From Flavobacterium sp. TR2 (lineage in GTDB: Bacteria; Bacteroidota; Bacteroidia; Flavobacteriales; Flavobacteriaceae), in assembly GCF_025252405.1 (NCBI RefSeq), contig NZ_CP104307.1:1860001-1924000 (forward strand): 64,000 bases of DNA, given 5' to 3'. Below, piece after piece: positions 50,095-58,766 of the stretch; position 1 is the first letter of the stretch; each line of letters opens with the position of its first letter. The notes under the pieces were generated by a model. That model saw nothing but the letters and a program-made list of their open reading frames with translations, did no database searches and was not told the origin of the DNA. A program made the position numbers and the translations under genes.

Positions 50095-52338
50095 ATGAAA
50101 AAACTTTCATTTTTACTACTTTTTCCTGCAATTTTAGTAGCGCAAGACAAAGCAACAACCGCTCCTGCAAAACAACAGGGAAAATACGATACCAATAAGT
50201 TTAGCCAGATGTACGATTTGCTGGCTACACCAAATATGTTTCGTACGGCTTCTGGAGCTCCAGGGCCAGCTTACTACCAACAGCAGGCAGATTATAAAAT
50301 CGATGTTGAATTGGATGATAAAAATTCAAGGTTAAGCGGATCTGAAACAATCACCTACACTAATAATTCGCCAGATAGTTTGGAGTATTTATGGGTGCAG
50401 TTAGATCAAAATCAAGCAAAAGCAAATACGCAGACTTCTTTGGCGGAAAGCGACAAAATTAGTCAGGTATTGCCGCTTGAAGGCTTTTCTTCTAAATATC
50501 TGAAAAAAGATTTAGAGCGCGGTTTTAATATTGAACAAGTTAGAGATGCTAAGGGAAGCGCCATGTCATATACGATCAACGAAACTATGATGCGTATTAA
50601 TCTGACTTCGCCTTTAAAACCAGGAGAAAAAATATCATTCTCAATCAAATGGTGGTACAATATCAACAACTATAGAAAAGAAGGCGGCCGTTCAGGATAT
50701 GAATTATTTGAGAAAGATGGCAATAAATTATATGTAATCGCACAGTTCTACCCAAGAATGGCGGTTTACAATGATGTTGAAGGATGGCAAAATATGCAGT
50801 TCTGGGGCAGCGGTGAGTTTGCTCTTCCTTTTGGAAACTTTGATGTAAACATTACTGTTCCTGCAGATCACGTGATTGATGCAACAGGAGAATTAATGAA
50901 CAGAAGCGAAGTATTTACTCCAGAACAAGTAAAAAGATACGAGCAAGCACAGAAGTCATTTGATAAACCTGTGGTTATTGTAACGCAGGCAGAAGCAGAA
51001 GCTGCCGAAAAAGGCTTTTCTGAAAAGAAGAAAACTTGGAAATTCAGTGCTAAGAATGTTCGTGATTTTGGAATTGCTTCTTCAAGAAAATTCATTTACG
51101 ATGCAATGGCTGTAAAATTGAATAACAAAGTGGTAATGGCAGAATCTGTTTATCCAAAAGAAGCAAATCCGCTTTGGGGAGAGACTTCTACTATGACAGT
51201 TGCCCATACTTTGAAAAGCTATTCTGCACATACTTTTGATTATCCTTATCCTAAAGCGGTTTCTGTTTCTGCAGAAGACCAAGGAATGGAATATCCTATG
51301 ATCTGCTGGAATTATGGACGTCCAGACGAAAATGGCGTAACCAGCAGAGAAGTTAAAAATGGAATGATTGGAGTTGTTATCCACGAAGTGGGACATAACT
51401 TCTTTCCAATGATTGTAAATTCAGATGAGCGTCAATGGACTTGGATGGATGAAGGTTTGAATTCATTTTTAGAATATTTAGCTGAGCAGGAATTAGATCC
51501 GACTTTTCCTTCAAGGAGAGGGCCTGCAAAAAATATTGTGCCTTACATGAGCGGTGACCAGAAGTTTTTAGAGCCAATTATGTCAAACTCTGAAACAATT
51601 CACCAATTTGGAAACAATGCGTACGGAAAACCAGCTACAGGTCTTAATATTTTAAGAGAGGTGGTTATGGGAAGAGAATTATTCGATCATGCATTCAAAA
51701 CATATGCTAACAGATGGAAGTTTAAACATCCGACCCCAGAAGATTTCTTTAGAACAATGGAAGATGCTTCGGCTGTAGATTTAGATTGGTTCTGGAGAGG
51801 TTGGTTCTACTCAACAGATTTTGTTGATATCGGAATTAAAGAAGTAAAACAATATTACGTTTCAGATACTCCAACGGCAGATATAAAAGATGTAAAAGTT
51901 AGAAAAGGACGTTTCGGATACGAAAAGGGACCTTTTGTTTACCTAGTGTCTGGAGATAATGCAGAAGTAAGCGATTCTAAGAAAAAAGCTTTAAAAGTAG
52001 AAGATTTCAAACCTTTAGCAGATTATGTAGACCAGACTTTTACTGCTGAAGAAAAAGCGAGCATTAAATCTCCTAAATATTTCTACGAAGTAGAATTTAA
52101 TAAGCCAGGCGGAATGATTATGCCTATATTGGTTGAGATTACTTACGAAGATGGTTCTAAAGATAGTTACAAATACCCAGCGCAAATCTGGAGAAAAAGT
52201 AATGAAACGGCAAGAAAAGTGTATGCTACAACAAAAGCAATTAAGAGCATTCAGATTGACCCTCAATTGTTAACGGCAGATATTGATGTAACTAATAACT
52301 CTTGGCCAAAAGTAGAAGCAAAGTCAAAATTTGACTAA
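50095..52338 (+). CDS. M1-family metallopeptidase
   Basis: A 747-residue exported zinc aminopeptidase-like enzyme. The signal peptide ends around LVAQ. The N-terminal saddle domain (YKIDVELDDKNSRLSGSETITYTNN) precedes the catalytic domain, with VSAEDQGMEYPM (the GxMEN equivalent) near 397 and the zinc site HEVGH at 430-434 with Glu453 in WMDEGLNS. The rest is helical and beta-rich. It belongs with the upstream CarboxypepD_reg/DUF6702 genes by order and strand, and probably digests peptides outside the inner membrane. Confidence 0.93.
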   Translation: MKKLSFLLLFPAILVAQDKATTAPAKQQGKYDTNKFSQMYDLLATPNMFRTASGAPGPAYYQQQADYKIDVELDDKNSRLSGSETITYTNNSPDSLEYLWVQLDQNQAKANTQTSLAESDKISQVLPLEGFSSKYLKKDLERGFNIEQVRDAKGSAMSYTINETMMRINLTSPLKPGEKISFSIKWWYNINNYRKEGGRSGYELFEKDGNKLYVIAQFYPRMAVYNDVEGWQNMQFWGSGEFALPFGNFDVNITVPADHVIDATGELMNRSEVFTPEQVKRYEQAQKSFDKPVVIVTQAEAEAAEKGFSEKKKTWKFSAKNVRDFGIASSRKFIYDAMAVKLNNKVVMAESVYPKEANPLWGETSTMTVAHTLKSYSAHTFDYPYPKAVSVSAEDQGMEYPMICWNYGRPDENGVTSREVKNGMIGVVIHEVGHNFFPMIVNSDERQWTWMDEGLNSFLEYLAEQELDPTFPSRRGPAKNIVPYMSGDQKFLEPIMSNSETIHQFGNNAYGKPATGLNILREVVMGRELFDHAFKTYANRWKFKHPTPEDFFRTMEDASAVDLDWFWRGWFYSTDFVDIGIKEVKQYYVSDTPTADIKDVKVRKGRFGYEKGPFVYLVSGDNAEVSDSKKKALKVEDFKPLADYVDQTFTAEEKASIKSPKYFYEVEFNKPGGMIMPILVEITYEDGSKDSYKYPAQIWRKSNETARKVYATTKAIKSIQIDPQLLTADIDVTNNSWPKVEAKSKFD

Positions 52339-52355
52339 ATAAATTAAAAACTTAA

Positions 52356-52396
52356 AAAAAGCTCATCAGGTTTCCAAATGCTTGATGAGCTTTTTT
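52356..52396 (+). terminator. Terminator after the M1 peptidase gene
   Basis: AAAAAGCTCATCA and TGATGAGCTTTTT form a 13-bp stem with a 14-base loop and T-run. Confidence 0.88.
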
Positions 52397-52463
52397 ATTT
52401 TAATTAAATGCATTTTCAAGGACTTTTTAAGTTAATTTTAAAACTCTAAGCTGCAAAATTTAA

Positions 52464-52471
52464 TATCTTTG
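52464..52471 (+). promoter_or_regulatory. -7 box of tatA
   Basis: TATCTTTG (TAnnTTTG), 20 bases before the tatA ATG. Confidence 0.5.
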
Positions 52472-52491
52472 CGACAACAAAATTAAAAGTT

Positions 52492-52839
52492 ATGTTTGGT
52501 ATAGGAGGAGGAGAATTAGTTTTTATACTGTTTATAGTACTAATGCTTTTTGGTTCAGATAAAGTGCCGGAAATCGCGCGTACAATGGGAAAAGCTATGG
52601 CTCAATTAAAAAATGCAACCAATGATATTAAAAGTGAAATTCAGAAAGGAGCTGAGGCTAATGGCCTTGACACAAAATCTCTGAACGATATTACCGGAAA
52701 TATCAATGCAGAAATTAATAATGCAAAATCAAATTTGCTTGGAGATACAGGAAATCTTTTAGGAGATACTGCCACTGAAATCGAAAAAGTAAAAGAAGAT
52801 ATTGACACTCTTTCAGGACCTATAAAACGCCAAATGTAA
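52492..52839 (+). CDS. tatA: Twin-arginine translocase subunit TatA
   Basis: TatA forms the size-fitting pore-like assembly that lets folded proteins through the inner membrane. The 115-residue protein starts FGIGGGELVFILFIVLMLFGSDKVPEIARTMGKAMAQLKNA: a short membrane helix, the FGSxxxPEIAR hinge and an amphipathic helix. The tail is longer and more polar than in E. coli. tatC is not present in this window. The gene's stop overlaps the start of the PAP2 gene (TAATG), so these two are translationally coupled. Confidence 0.93.
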   Translation: MFGIGGGELVFILFIVLMLFGSDKVPEIARTMGKAMAQLKNATNDIKSEIQKGAEANGLDTKSLNDITGNINAEINNAKSNLLGDTGNLLGDTATEIEKVKEDIDTLSGPIKRQM

Positions 52840-53402
52840 TGCTTGAAAAAATACAGGAATTAGATAAAGATCTTTTAATATTTCTTAACGGATTAGGTTC
52901 TGAGACATATGATAAGTTGTGGCTTATTATTACCAACCAGCTGTATTGGACGCCATTTTTCTTATTGCTATTCTATCTTATTTATAAAAAAATAGGAGGG
53001 AAACAAACTTTGTATTTACTGCTTTTTATTGCAGTTCTGATTGCTTTTACAGATCAGACTTGTAATTTATTCAAACATACTTTTCAGCGTTTGCGACCAT
53101 GCAATGATCCTGAAGTAAACTCAATTATTCGAGTGGTTCAGGTTAGAAAATCGTTTAGTTTCTTCTCTGGACACGCAGCCAATACAATGGCGGTTGCAAC
53201 TTTTTTATATCTAATTTTAAAACGTTACTTTAAATATTTCGGCTTCATATTTCTGTGGCCTTTAATTTTTGCTTACAGTAGAATTTATTTAGGACTGCAT
53301 TTTCCAGGCGACATCCTTACAGGATATTTCTTTGGTGCCCTCTTCGGATTTTTATTGTATTTAGTTTACAGAAAGCTGAAACCGCAGTATTTCCCGGGAT
53401 AG
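52839..53402 (+). CDS. PAP2-family phosphatase
   Basis: A 187-residue integral membrane lipid phosphatase, most like undecaprenyl-diphosphatases. The three phosphatase motifs are visible: KHTFQRLRPCND, SFFSGHAANTM and SRIYLGLHFPGDILTG, with the catalytic His pair. About five membrane helices. The likely role is recycling undecaprenyl phosphate for cell-wall synthesis, though lipid A or phosphatidate substrates cannot be ruled out. It starts inside the tatA stop codon. Confidence 0.9.
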   Translation: MLEKIQELDKDLLIFLNGLGSETYDKLWLIITNQLYWTPFFLLLFYLIYKKIGGKQTLYLLLFIAVLIAFTDQTCNLFKHTFQRLRPCNDPEVNSIIRVVQVRKSFSFFSGHAANTMAVATFLYLILKRYFKYFGFIFLWPLIFAYSRIYLGLHFPGDILTGYFFGALFGFLLYLVYRKLKPQYFPG

Positions 53403-53472
53403 ATTTTTTTTAAGCTTCTAAGCTGCTGAGTTTCTAAGCTTTCAAACTGAAAATATATTATTTTTATAATTG

Positions 53473-53499
53473 CCTCCAGCTAAAGCTGGAGGTTTTTTT
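53473..53499 (+). terminator. Terminator after the PAP2 gene
   Basis: CCTCCAGC, loop TAAA and GCTGGAGG followed by seven Ts. The same hairpin core is part of the repeat family around the dioxygenase gene. Confidence 0.8.
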
Positions 53500-53511
53500 A
53501 TGGAGTAAAAC

Positions 53512-53670
53512 AAAAGGCTTTAGCCAAAATATTGCGAAGTATTTTGGCTAAAGCTTTTGAAACTAAATTATGCTCTTCCAGCTAAAGCTGGAGGCAAGTC
53601 AATAGTGTGTTTTCTATTTAAAAAACTTAAAAACTTAGCAACTCAGTATCTCGGTATCTCAGAACCTTAG
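53512..53670. repeat. Direct repeat copy A flanking the dioxygenase gene
   Basis: A 103-base element starting AAAAGGCTTTAGCCAAAAT contains the palindromes GCTTTAGCCAAAATA/TATTTTGGCTAAAGC and CCAGCTAAAGCTGG, ending AATAGTGTGTTTTC at 53614. CTTAGCAACTCAG-type words follow to about 53680. Copy B on the other side of the gene is almost identical and in the same orientation. Confidence 0.85.
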
Positions 53671-53682
53671 CAACTCAGCACC

Positions 53683-54402
53683 TTAGTTAATAATCGTTTT
53701 TTCACTCCATTCCAACCCTTTCGGCAGTGGCTGTTTGCTAAATTCAATATGAATGACTCTTCTGCGTTCGTTGTTCGTTGTTTTATTTGATGCGTGAAAT
53801 AATAAAGGCTTCATAATCATAATGCCGCCTTTTTCGACTTCGCAAATTGTTTCTTTTTCTTTTTCGAAATCAAGATTTTCAATTCTCAAAATTCCTTTAG
53901 AATGTGAATTATGGATTACTTTTAAAGCTCCATTATCTTTAGTGGTTTTGTCAATATGAATTCTGACTGTGAAATTATTTTCTAATATCTCTGTAGGCGG
54001 CTGCACTGCAAATTGATTTTGTTTTACAGTCCAGTTTTCAAAATTTTCTACTTCAATTTTTTGATCTACAGAAATAGTTAAATCCTGATGATAAGCTACA
54101 AACCAATTTGATTTTTCGGGTTTATCAAAATAAATAGATTTCGTTATAAAGAAGCCCTTGCCGAAAGTAGATTCTATAATGTCTTGTAGTTTTTTATTAA
54201 AAATGAAAGGAAGAGTTTCTGGTGCTTCTTTATGAAATTGTCTAATTGCAAATAAATCTTGAGACTTTCTGAAAGTAGCATTTTCTTGATTATTCACAGT
54301 TTTGTTTTCAATCAACGAAATTAGATTTTCAATTTCATTTTCTGTAAAAACATTATTTATTATTGCAAAACCTGCAGAGTTTATTTCGGCACTATAATTC
54401 AT
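53683..54402 (-). CDS. Phytanoyl-CoA dioxygenase (PhyH)-family protein
   Basis: A 239-residue Fe(II)/2-oxoglutarate-dependent oxygenase. The metal-binding triad is visible as AYHQDLTISV (His and Asp) and PLLFHASNKTTNNERRRVIHIEF (His, with the Arg that binds 2-oxoglutarate). The DNGALKVIHNSHSKG segment is typical. The substrate is unknown. The gene is enclosed between two direct copies of a roughly 103-base palindromic repeat, which could allow deletion by recombination. No operon partner. Confidence 0.88.
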   Translation of the reverse strand: MNYSAEINSAGFAIINNVFTENEIENLISLIENKTVNNQENATFRKSQDLFAIRQFHKEAPETLPFIFNKKLQDIIESTFGKGFFITKSIYFDKPEKSNWFVAYHQDLTISVDQKIEVENFENWTVKQNQFAVQPPTEILENNFTVRIHIDKTTKDNGALKVIHNSHSKGILRIENLDFEKEKETICEVEKGGIMIMKPLLFHASNKTTNNERRRVIHIEFSKQPLPKGLEWSEKTIIN

Positions 54403-54420
54403 CTTAGTAATTGTTGAATT

Positions 54421-54605
54421 GCCTACAGCTTTAGCTGGAGGTAAAATAGGATTGAAAAGAAAAGGCTTTAGCCAAATATTGCGAAGTATTTTGGCTAAAG
54501 CCTTTGAAACTAAATTATGCTCCTCCAGCTAAAGCTGGAGGCAAGTCAATAGTGTGTTTTCAGCTTAAAAGCTTAGCATCTCAGTATCTCAGAACCTTAG
54601 AAGCT
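54421..54605. repeat. Direct repeat copy B flanking the dioxygenase gene
   Basis: It starts with TACAGCTTTAGCTGGAGG near 54424, related to the hairpin at 53473. The 102-base element at 54460-54561 differs from copy A by a few bases, and the TCTCAGAACCTTAG words follow. The same orientation makes this a direct repeat with a spacing of about 948 bases. Confidence 0.85.
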
Positions 54606-54610
54606 AAATT

Positions 54611-55252
54611 TTACAATACTCTCGAAACTGTCAATCCATCGCGAATTGGCAGTAAAACAGTCTCTACTCTAGGGTCGTCTTTTAAAAGCTGATTGTATTC
54701 TAAAAGCACTTTTGTGCTAACATCATTTGGATGAACTGGTTCTAGAATTTTTCCGCTCCACAACACATTATCTGATAAAATGATGCCGCCTTTATTCATT
54801 TTTGGCACAATCATTTCCCAGTAATTCAAGTAGTTTTCTTTGTCAGCATCAATAAAAACCAAATCAAATTTTATGTCTAAATCTGGGATGATATTAACGG
54901 CCTCTCCTAAATGTTGAAAAATCTGTTTTCCCCAAGGAGATGCATCAAAATATTTTCGCTGAAAATCTACCAGTTCTTCTTTAATGTCAATTGTGTGCAA
55001 TTGTCCGCTTTCTTGCATTCCTTCGCACAGGCACAAAGCTGCATACCCAGTGTAGGTTCCAATTTCAAGAATGTTGACTGGACGAATCAATTTTGAAAGC
55101 ATACTTAAAACACGGCCTTGAAAATGACCGCTTAGCATTCTTGGCAGAAGTATTTTTTGGTAGGTTTCTTTGTTCAGTTTTGCTAATAATTCTGGTTCAT
55201 TTTCAGAATGCTGTTCGATATAATCTTCTAATTCTTGAGAGATAAAATGCAT
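54611..55252 (-). CDS. O-methyltransferase (caffeoyl-CoA/catechol type)
   Basis: A 213-residue class I SAM methyltransferase of the divalent-metal-dependent O-methyltransferase family. The SAM site is VNILEIGTYTGYAALCLCEGM, the metal site FDLVFIDADKENYLNYWEMIVPKMNKGGIILSDNVLWSGK with the Asp/Asn ligands, and the C-terminus DGLTVSRV is typical. I chose ATG 55252 (MHFISQELEDYI); the longer reading to 55312 includes an unlikely hydrophobic head. The substrate is unknown. Confidence 0.92.
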   Translation of the reverse strand: MHFISQELEDYIEQHSENEPELLAKLNKETYQKILLPRMLSGHFQGRVLSMLSKLIRPVNILEIGTYTGYAALCLCEGMQESGQLHTIDIKEELVDFQRKYFDASPWGKQIFQHLGEAVNIIPDLDIKFDLVFIDADKENYLNYWEMIVPKMNKGGIILSDNVLWSGKILEPVHPNDVSTKVLLEYNQLLKDDPRVETVLLPIRDGLTVSRVL

Positions 55253-55312
55253 GGTGTAGTATCTTGTAATTTGAAGACAAAAATACAAAAATATCTGCTT
55301 GCGATTTGGCAT

Positions 55313-55340
55313 AAAAAAACCATTCGCAAAACGAATGGTT
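55313..55340 (-). terminator. Terminator of the LEA-like lipoprotein gene
   Basis: AACCATTCG and CGAATGGTT form a 9-bp stem with a T-run on the minus strand, 23 bases after the stop codon. Confidence 0.8.
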
Positions 55341-55362
55341 TCTGGTTGAGTTAGAATGAAAT

Positions 55363-55761
55363 TTATTTTTTCAAAGCTTCATTTACATCTTTTGCTGTTT
55401 TTACCGTTCCGTCTTTCGCGGCTTTTGCAGCATTTTCTACTTTTTCAGCGCCTTTTTTAGTCGCATCTTTTACGTCAGTTGCTGTTTTTTTAGCGGCATT
55501 CTCAACATCATCAGCTGCTTTTTTAGTTGCATCTTTTACGTCTTGAGCTGCATTTTCTGTAGCATCTTTAGCTTTAGCTGCAGCATTTTCAGCTTTGCTG
55601 ACTGCACTGTCTTTTACTTCTTTGATATCTGTTGTTAAAGAATCAACTTTGTTTCCAAGCGTTAATTCATCTTCTGCAGTTTTGTTTTCTTTTTTCTCGC
55701 ATGATTGAACAGCAAATGCCAACAAGGCAATAACAGCTAAACTTAAAATTTGTTTTTTCAT
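55363..55761 (-). CDS. LEA-like repeat lipoprotein
   Basis: A 132-residue predicted lipoprotein. The signal peptide ends in VQSC (lipobox). The mature protein is a nearly unbroken set of 11-residue repeats of the type (K/D)DAT(K/E)(K/N)AA(x)DV, as in late-embryogenesis-abundant and apolipoprotein-like proteins: KDATENAAQDVKDATKKAADDVENAAKK. It should fold as a long amphipathic helix on drying or on membranes and may protect the envelope under stress. I chose ATG 55761; the longer reading to 55890 lacks a sensible signal. The leader matches that of the lipoprotein at 2466-2681. Confidence 0.85.
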   Translation of the reverse strand: MKKQILSLAVIALLAFAVQSCEKKENKTAEDELTLGNKVDSLTTDIKEVKDSAVSKAENAAAKAKDATENAAQDVKDATKKAADDVENAAKKTATDVKDATKKGAEKVENAAKAAKDGTVKTAKDVNEALKK

Positions 55762-55936
55762 AATTTCATTTTTTTTAGGTTGATAAAACTTAAAGGTTAA
55801 ATGGCTGAAAAATAAAAGTACAAATTTTAAAATGATTGAGCTCTTTGTAAGATTATTTTTCTTTTGAGAGCAAGACAATTCTCGTGCCAAAATTTAAAAA
55901 TTATGTTGCTTGCATTATTTTTTTTAGAGGGAAAGA

Positions 55937-56488
55937 CTAGTTTTTATAGAGGCTGAAATTAATTACAATGTCATCTTTAACTTTAATTAATCCAGCCATC
56001 TTTACAGGCGGCTCCAGCTCAATATCGGAGAATTTTAAACTAAGTGTTCCTTGAATTTTATCTTCGGTATTGTATAGTATAAAATCTTTGTACTTGAGCG
56101 TTTTATCGGTTATGAAAAAATTTAGTCTGCATTTGTAATTTTTCCCCATTGGTTTTATGTCGCATATAGAGACCGTGCTGTTTGGGAATTTTTTTGCTTT
56201 TACTGTTCCTTGTAAATCTTTCGTCATTATTTTGTTGCCACAATCAAAGTTCGACATTTTAATATCGGTATTAAAAGTGTTTTTTTTAGCAGAATTTACA
56301 TAAACAGTATCTTTAATGGTAAAGATGTTAGAACAATTGTATTTGCCAACGGTTGATAGGCCTGTGATCTCAATTTTTATTTTATTTATAGGTACAGCTG
56401 TATCGTCTGTAAAAAAAGTGGGTTTAGCACTTCCTAAGAAAAAGAAAACGACTAAACCCATAATTAATATTTGTATTCTGTTTAACAT
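55937..56488 (-). CDS. YceI-like exported protein (divergent)
   Basis: A 183-residue exported protein with an N-terminal signal (ILIMGLVVFFFLGSAKP). The sequence is only loosely YceI-like: INKIKIEITGLSTVGKYNCSNIF, later GTLSLKFSDIELEPPVKMAGLIKVKDDIVINFSL, which matches the C-terminal part of the YceI proteins at 57892 and 58767. Four cysteines are present, unlike the typical family. It is last in the operon YceI, porin, this gene (6 bases after the porin). Family call is moderate; the operon is clear. Confidence 0.7.
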   Translation of the reverse strand: MLNRIQILIMGLVVFFFLGSAKPTFFTDDTAVPINKIKIEITGLSTVGKYNCSNIFTIKDTVYVNSAKKNTFNTDIKMSNFDCGNKIMTKDLQGTVKAKKFPNSTVSICDIKPMGKNYKCRLNFFITDKTLKYKDFILYNTEDKIQGTLSLKFSDIELEPPVKMAGLIKVKDDIVINFSLYKN

Positions 56489-56494
56489 TTTGTG

Positions 56495-57886
56495 TTAGAA
56501 TGTGATTACCGCTTCGAACATCATTCCTTTGAAGTCTCCACCGTAAAGGTCATTTGGAACTGCTCCATTAAATTGAGCGAAGTTTTTATAATTTTGATCA
56601 ACGTATTCTAATTTTGCTAGAATATTTTTAGTCATAAACCATCCAGCTGCAGCTTCAAATCTGTTGATCTGAATGTTTTGAGTATTAGCATTTGCTAGTT
56701 TTCCATCAACTAGGTTGTATTTACCGCCTACATAGAATCTTTCATTTTGGCCAAAACGGTACACAATATCTCCTACGTACTGATTTACTTTTCGTGTATC
56801 ATCAGTTCCCTTGTAATCGCCTCCAGAAGTAAATTCTAATGTTCCGAAAAATTCAAGACCTTTATATTTGATAAATGGATTTATCATGTATGAAGTTGCC
56901 CAGTTTCCATATCCAGGGTTAAATCTTCCTGTGTCTTTGTTTGCAGTTGGATCAAAATTGTTTGCAACGGTACTGACTACAGCTCCAGTAGCAGGATTGA
57001 TAATATTATAATCAGCGTGAGTCATTACACCATAAAAACGGCTTCCGGCTCTATCTGAAGCGTAAAGATTTCCGCTAGAATTTGCTGTGTGGTAATAAGA
57101 ACCTGTTAATCTAATTCTTAAATCTTCATTAATTTGTTTGTCCCATCCTAATTTAGCAAGAATTGTAGGGCTGATGGTTGTATTCTGATCTGGTTTTGCA
57201 GGTGTAGCAGGCGTAACAACATATTCGTCTACTTTTTGGTTTAGTTTAGAGTTTGTAATTCCAATCATACTCACAAAACCTGATCTGTTATAGTAAAGTT
57301 CAGCTCCCATTTCGGTGATGAAGGCATCCATGATATTGTTTCCAACAAAAGGGTTCATAAGAGCATTTCCGTTATCAGATCTTCTAAAGTGGGCATCACC
57401 ATAGTTGTTCTCCATCTGACCAATTTTAATGGTAGCATATTTCATGAAATCGGCTAAGAAATCTTTTTTAATGAAATCTAATTTGTCAATTTGCAAATAA
57501 CCGCCTTTTACCCAAGTTTCGTTATGGTGCCTAGATGCCAAATAGACATCTAAATTTACGCGAACCCCATCATATAACTGAGCTCCAATAGTGAAGTTGG
57601 CATTTGGAAGGTTAAAATTGTTAGATAGATTATTTAATCTATAGCCGGGTGCTGTAGCTAAATCCTTTTGGTCATTAAACGAATTTACAGCTTGAAATTG
57701 AAGTGCAAATGCAGCGCCGATGTCTACACTTAGACCTTTATAAGCAACGGTATCTTTTTTTACATCAAATTGATTGATGCCTCTCTGGTCTCTTGGAATT
57801 TGATTTTGGATATGTCCAAAGCTTACCTGCGCCTGAACAGCAAATGTGCTGATTAATGTGACGAATAGAATATAAATTTTCTTCAT
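56495..57886 (-). CDS. Outer-membrane porin-like beta-barrel protein
   Basis: A 463-residue outer-membrane protein. The signal peptide ends at AVQAQ. Many amphipathic strands and a C-terminal aromatic (MMFEAVITF) indicate a beta-barrel. FGTLEFTSGG, YVGGKYNLV and KLEYVDQNYKNFAQFNG look like porin strands, and the overall length fits 16-18-strand porins. It could be an OprO/OprP- or alginate-type porin; the solute is unknown. It lies 5 bases after a YceI gene and 6 before a YceI-like gene, so a role in exchange of small lipophilic or anionic molecules is a guess. Confidence 0.83.
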   Translation of the reverse strand: MKKIYILFVTLISTFAVQAQVSFGHIQNQIPRDQRGINQFDVKKDTVAYKGLSVDIGAAFALQFQAVNSFNDQKDLATAPGYRLNNLSNNFNLPNANFTIGAQLYDGVRVNLDVYLASRHHNETWVKGGYLQIDKLDFIKKDFLADFMKYATIKIGQMENNYGDAHFRRSDNGNALMNPFVGNNIMDAFITEMGAELYYNRSGFVSMIGITNSKLNQKVDEYVVTPATPAKPDQNTTISPTILAKLGWDKQINEDLRIRLTGSYYHTANSSGNLYASDRAGSRFYGVMTHADYNIINPATGAVVSTVANNFDPTANKDTGRFNPGYGNWATSYMINPFIKYKGLEFFGTLEFTSGGDYKGTDDTRKVNQYVGDIVYRFGQNERFYVGGKYNLVDGKLANANTQNIQINRFEAAAGWFMTKNILAKLEYVDQNYKNFAQFNGAVPNDLYGGDFKGMMFEAVITF

Positions 57887-57891
57887 GGCGT

Positions 57892-58476
57892 TTATAAATT
57901 AAAGTTTAAATTGAATTTTATTGTCAGGTCTTGACCTGTTTTTATTGTTCCAAGCATTGCTGTTGGTGCCTTCATTCCAAAATCGGTAAAAGTGATTTTA
58001 TTAGTTCCCTGAAGGTTTAATCCGTCTTTTGTAACCGTTGTTTTTACAGAAGTTTTGTAAACTTTGCTAACTCCAGCAATAGTGTAGGTTCCTGTAAGTT
58101 CCCAAGTTGTTTCATTTACTTTTTCAGCAGATTTAAGAACATATTTAATGTTTTTGTTTTTATCTGTTTTCAAAGTTTCATAAGCCACTTTATCCATGCT
58201 TTTTTTCTCGCTTTTAACACTTTCAGCCAAAAGCGTTACAGTCAAAGCTTCAATGTCAGTTAGTTTTCCGTTAGCAATGTTTAAAGTTGCTGTTCCAGTT
58301 CCAGAAGCCGATTTCATTTCCCAATCGTGAAGCGTAGAAGTACCCGCGACAGAGAAAGTTGGTTTATTATCTAAGGCATATGATTTTTGTGCTGATGCAA
58401 ATGATGTGATTCCGAAAATTGCTATAACAAGGGCGAATAATTTCATTTTATTGGTTTTCATTTTATTGGTTTTCAT
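57892..58476 (-). CDS. YceI-family periplasmic protein
   Basis: A YceI protein with a signal peptide ending at SFASA. The mature core is SVAGTSTLHDWEMKSASGTGTATLNIANGKL...MDKVAYETLKTDKNKNIKYVLKSAEKVNETTWELTGTYTIAGVSKVYKTSVKTTV, close to the YceI protein at 58767. The start region is a 15-base tandem repeat (MKTNK-MKTNK-MKLF), so three ATGs are in frame at 58476, 58461 and 58446; any could be used. First gene of the operon with the porin and the YceI-like gene. Confidence 0.92.
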   Translation of the reverse strand: MKTNKMKTNKMKLFALVIAIFGITSFASAQKSYALDNKPTFSVAGTSTLHDWEMKSASGTGTATLNIANGKLTDIEALTVTLLAESVKSEKKSMDKVAYETLKTDKNKNIKYVLKSAEKVNETTWELTGTYTIAGVSKVYKTSVKTTVTKDGLNLQGTNKITFTDFGMKAPTAMLGTIKTGQDLTIKFNLNFNL

Positions 58477-58766
58477 TTTTATTGTGATTTGATTTTAAAA
58501 AAGTAGATAAACTCGGCCAATTCTATCTTTAAGTGTATAATGTTGTTTTAACTTGTACCAAAGATCTGTCTATAAATCAGTTTAGTGCATGATAAAAGTC
58601 ATTGTTAAAATTTTATTAAATTGGTATTTAATAACTACAACGTTTTCATTTTTTGAGCAATCGATAATAAAGGGGGTGAATTTTATTAAATTGATAATTT
58701 TAACATTTGGTTAAAAATTGAAAGACTTAAAAAGGATACCATTTTTAACATTATGAGTGAAATTAT

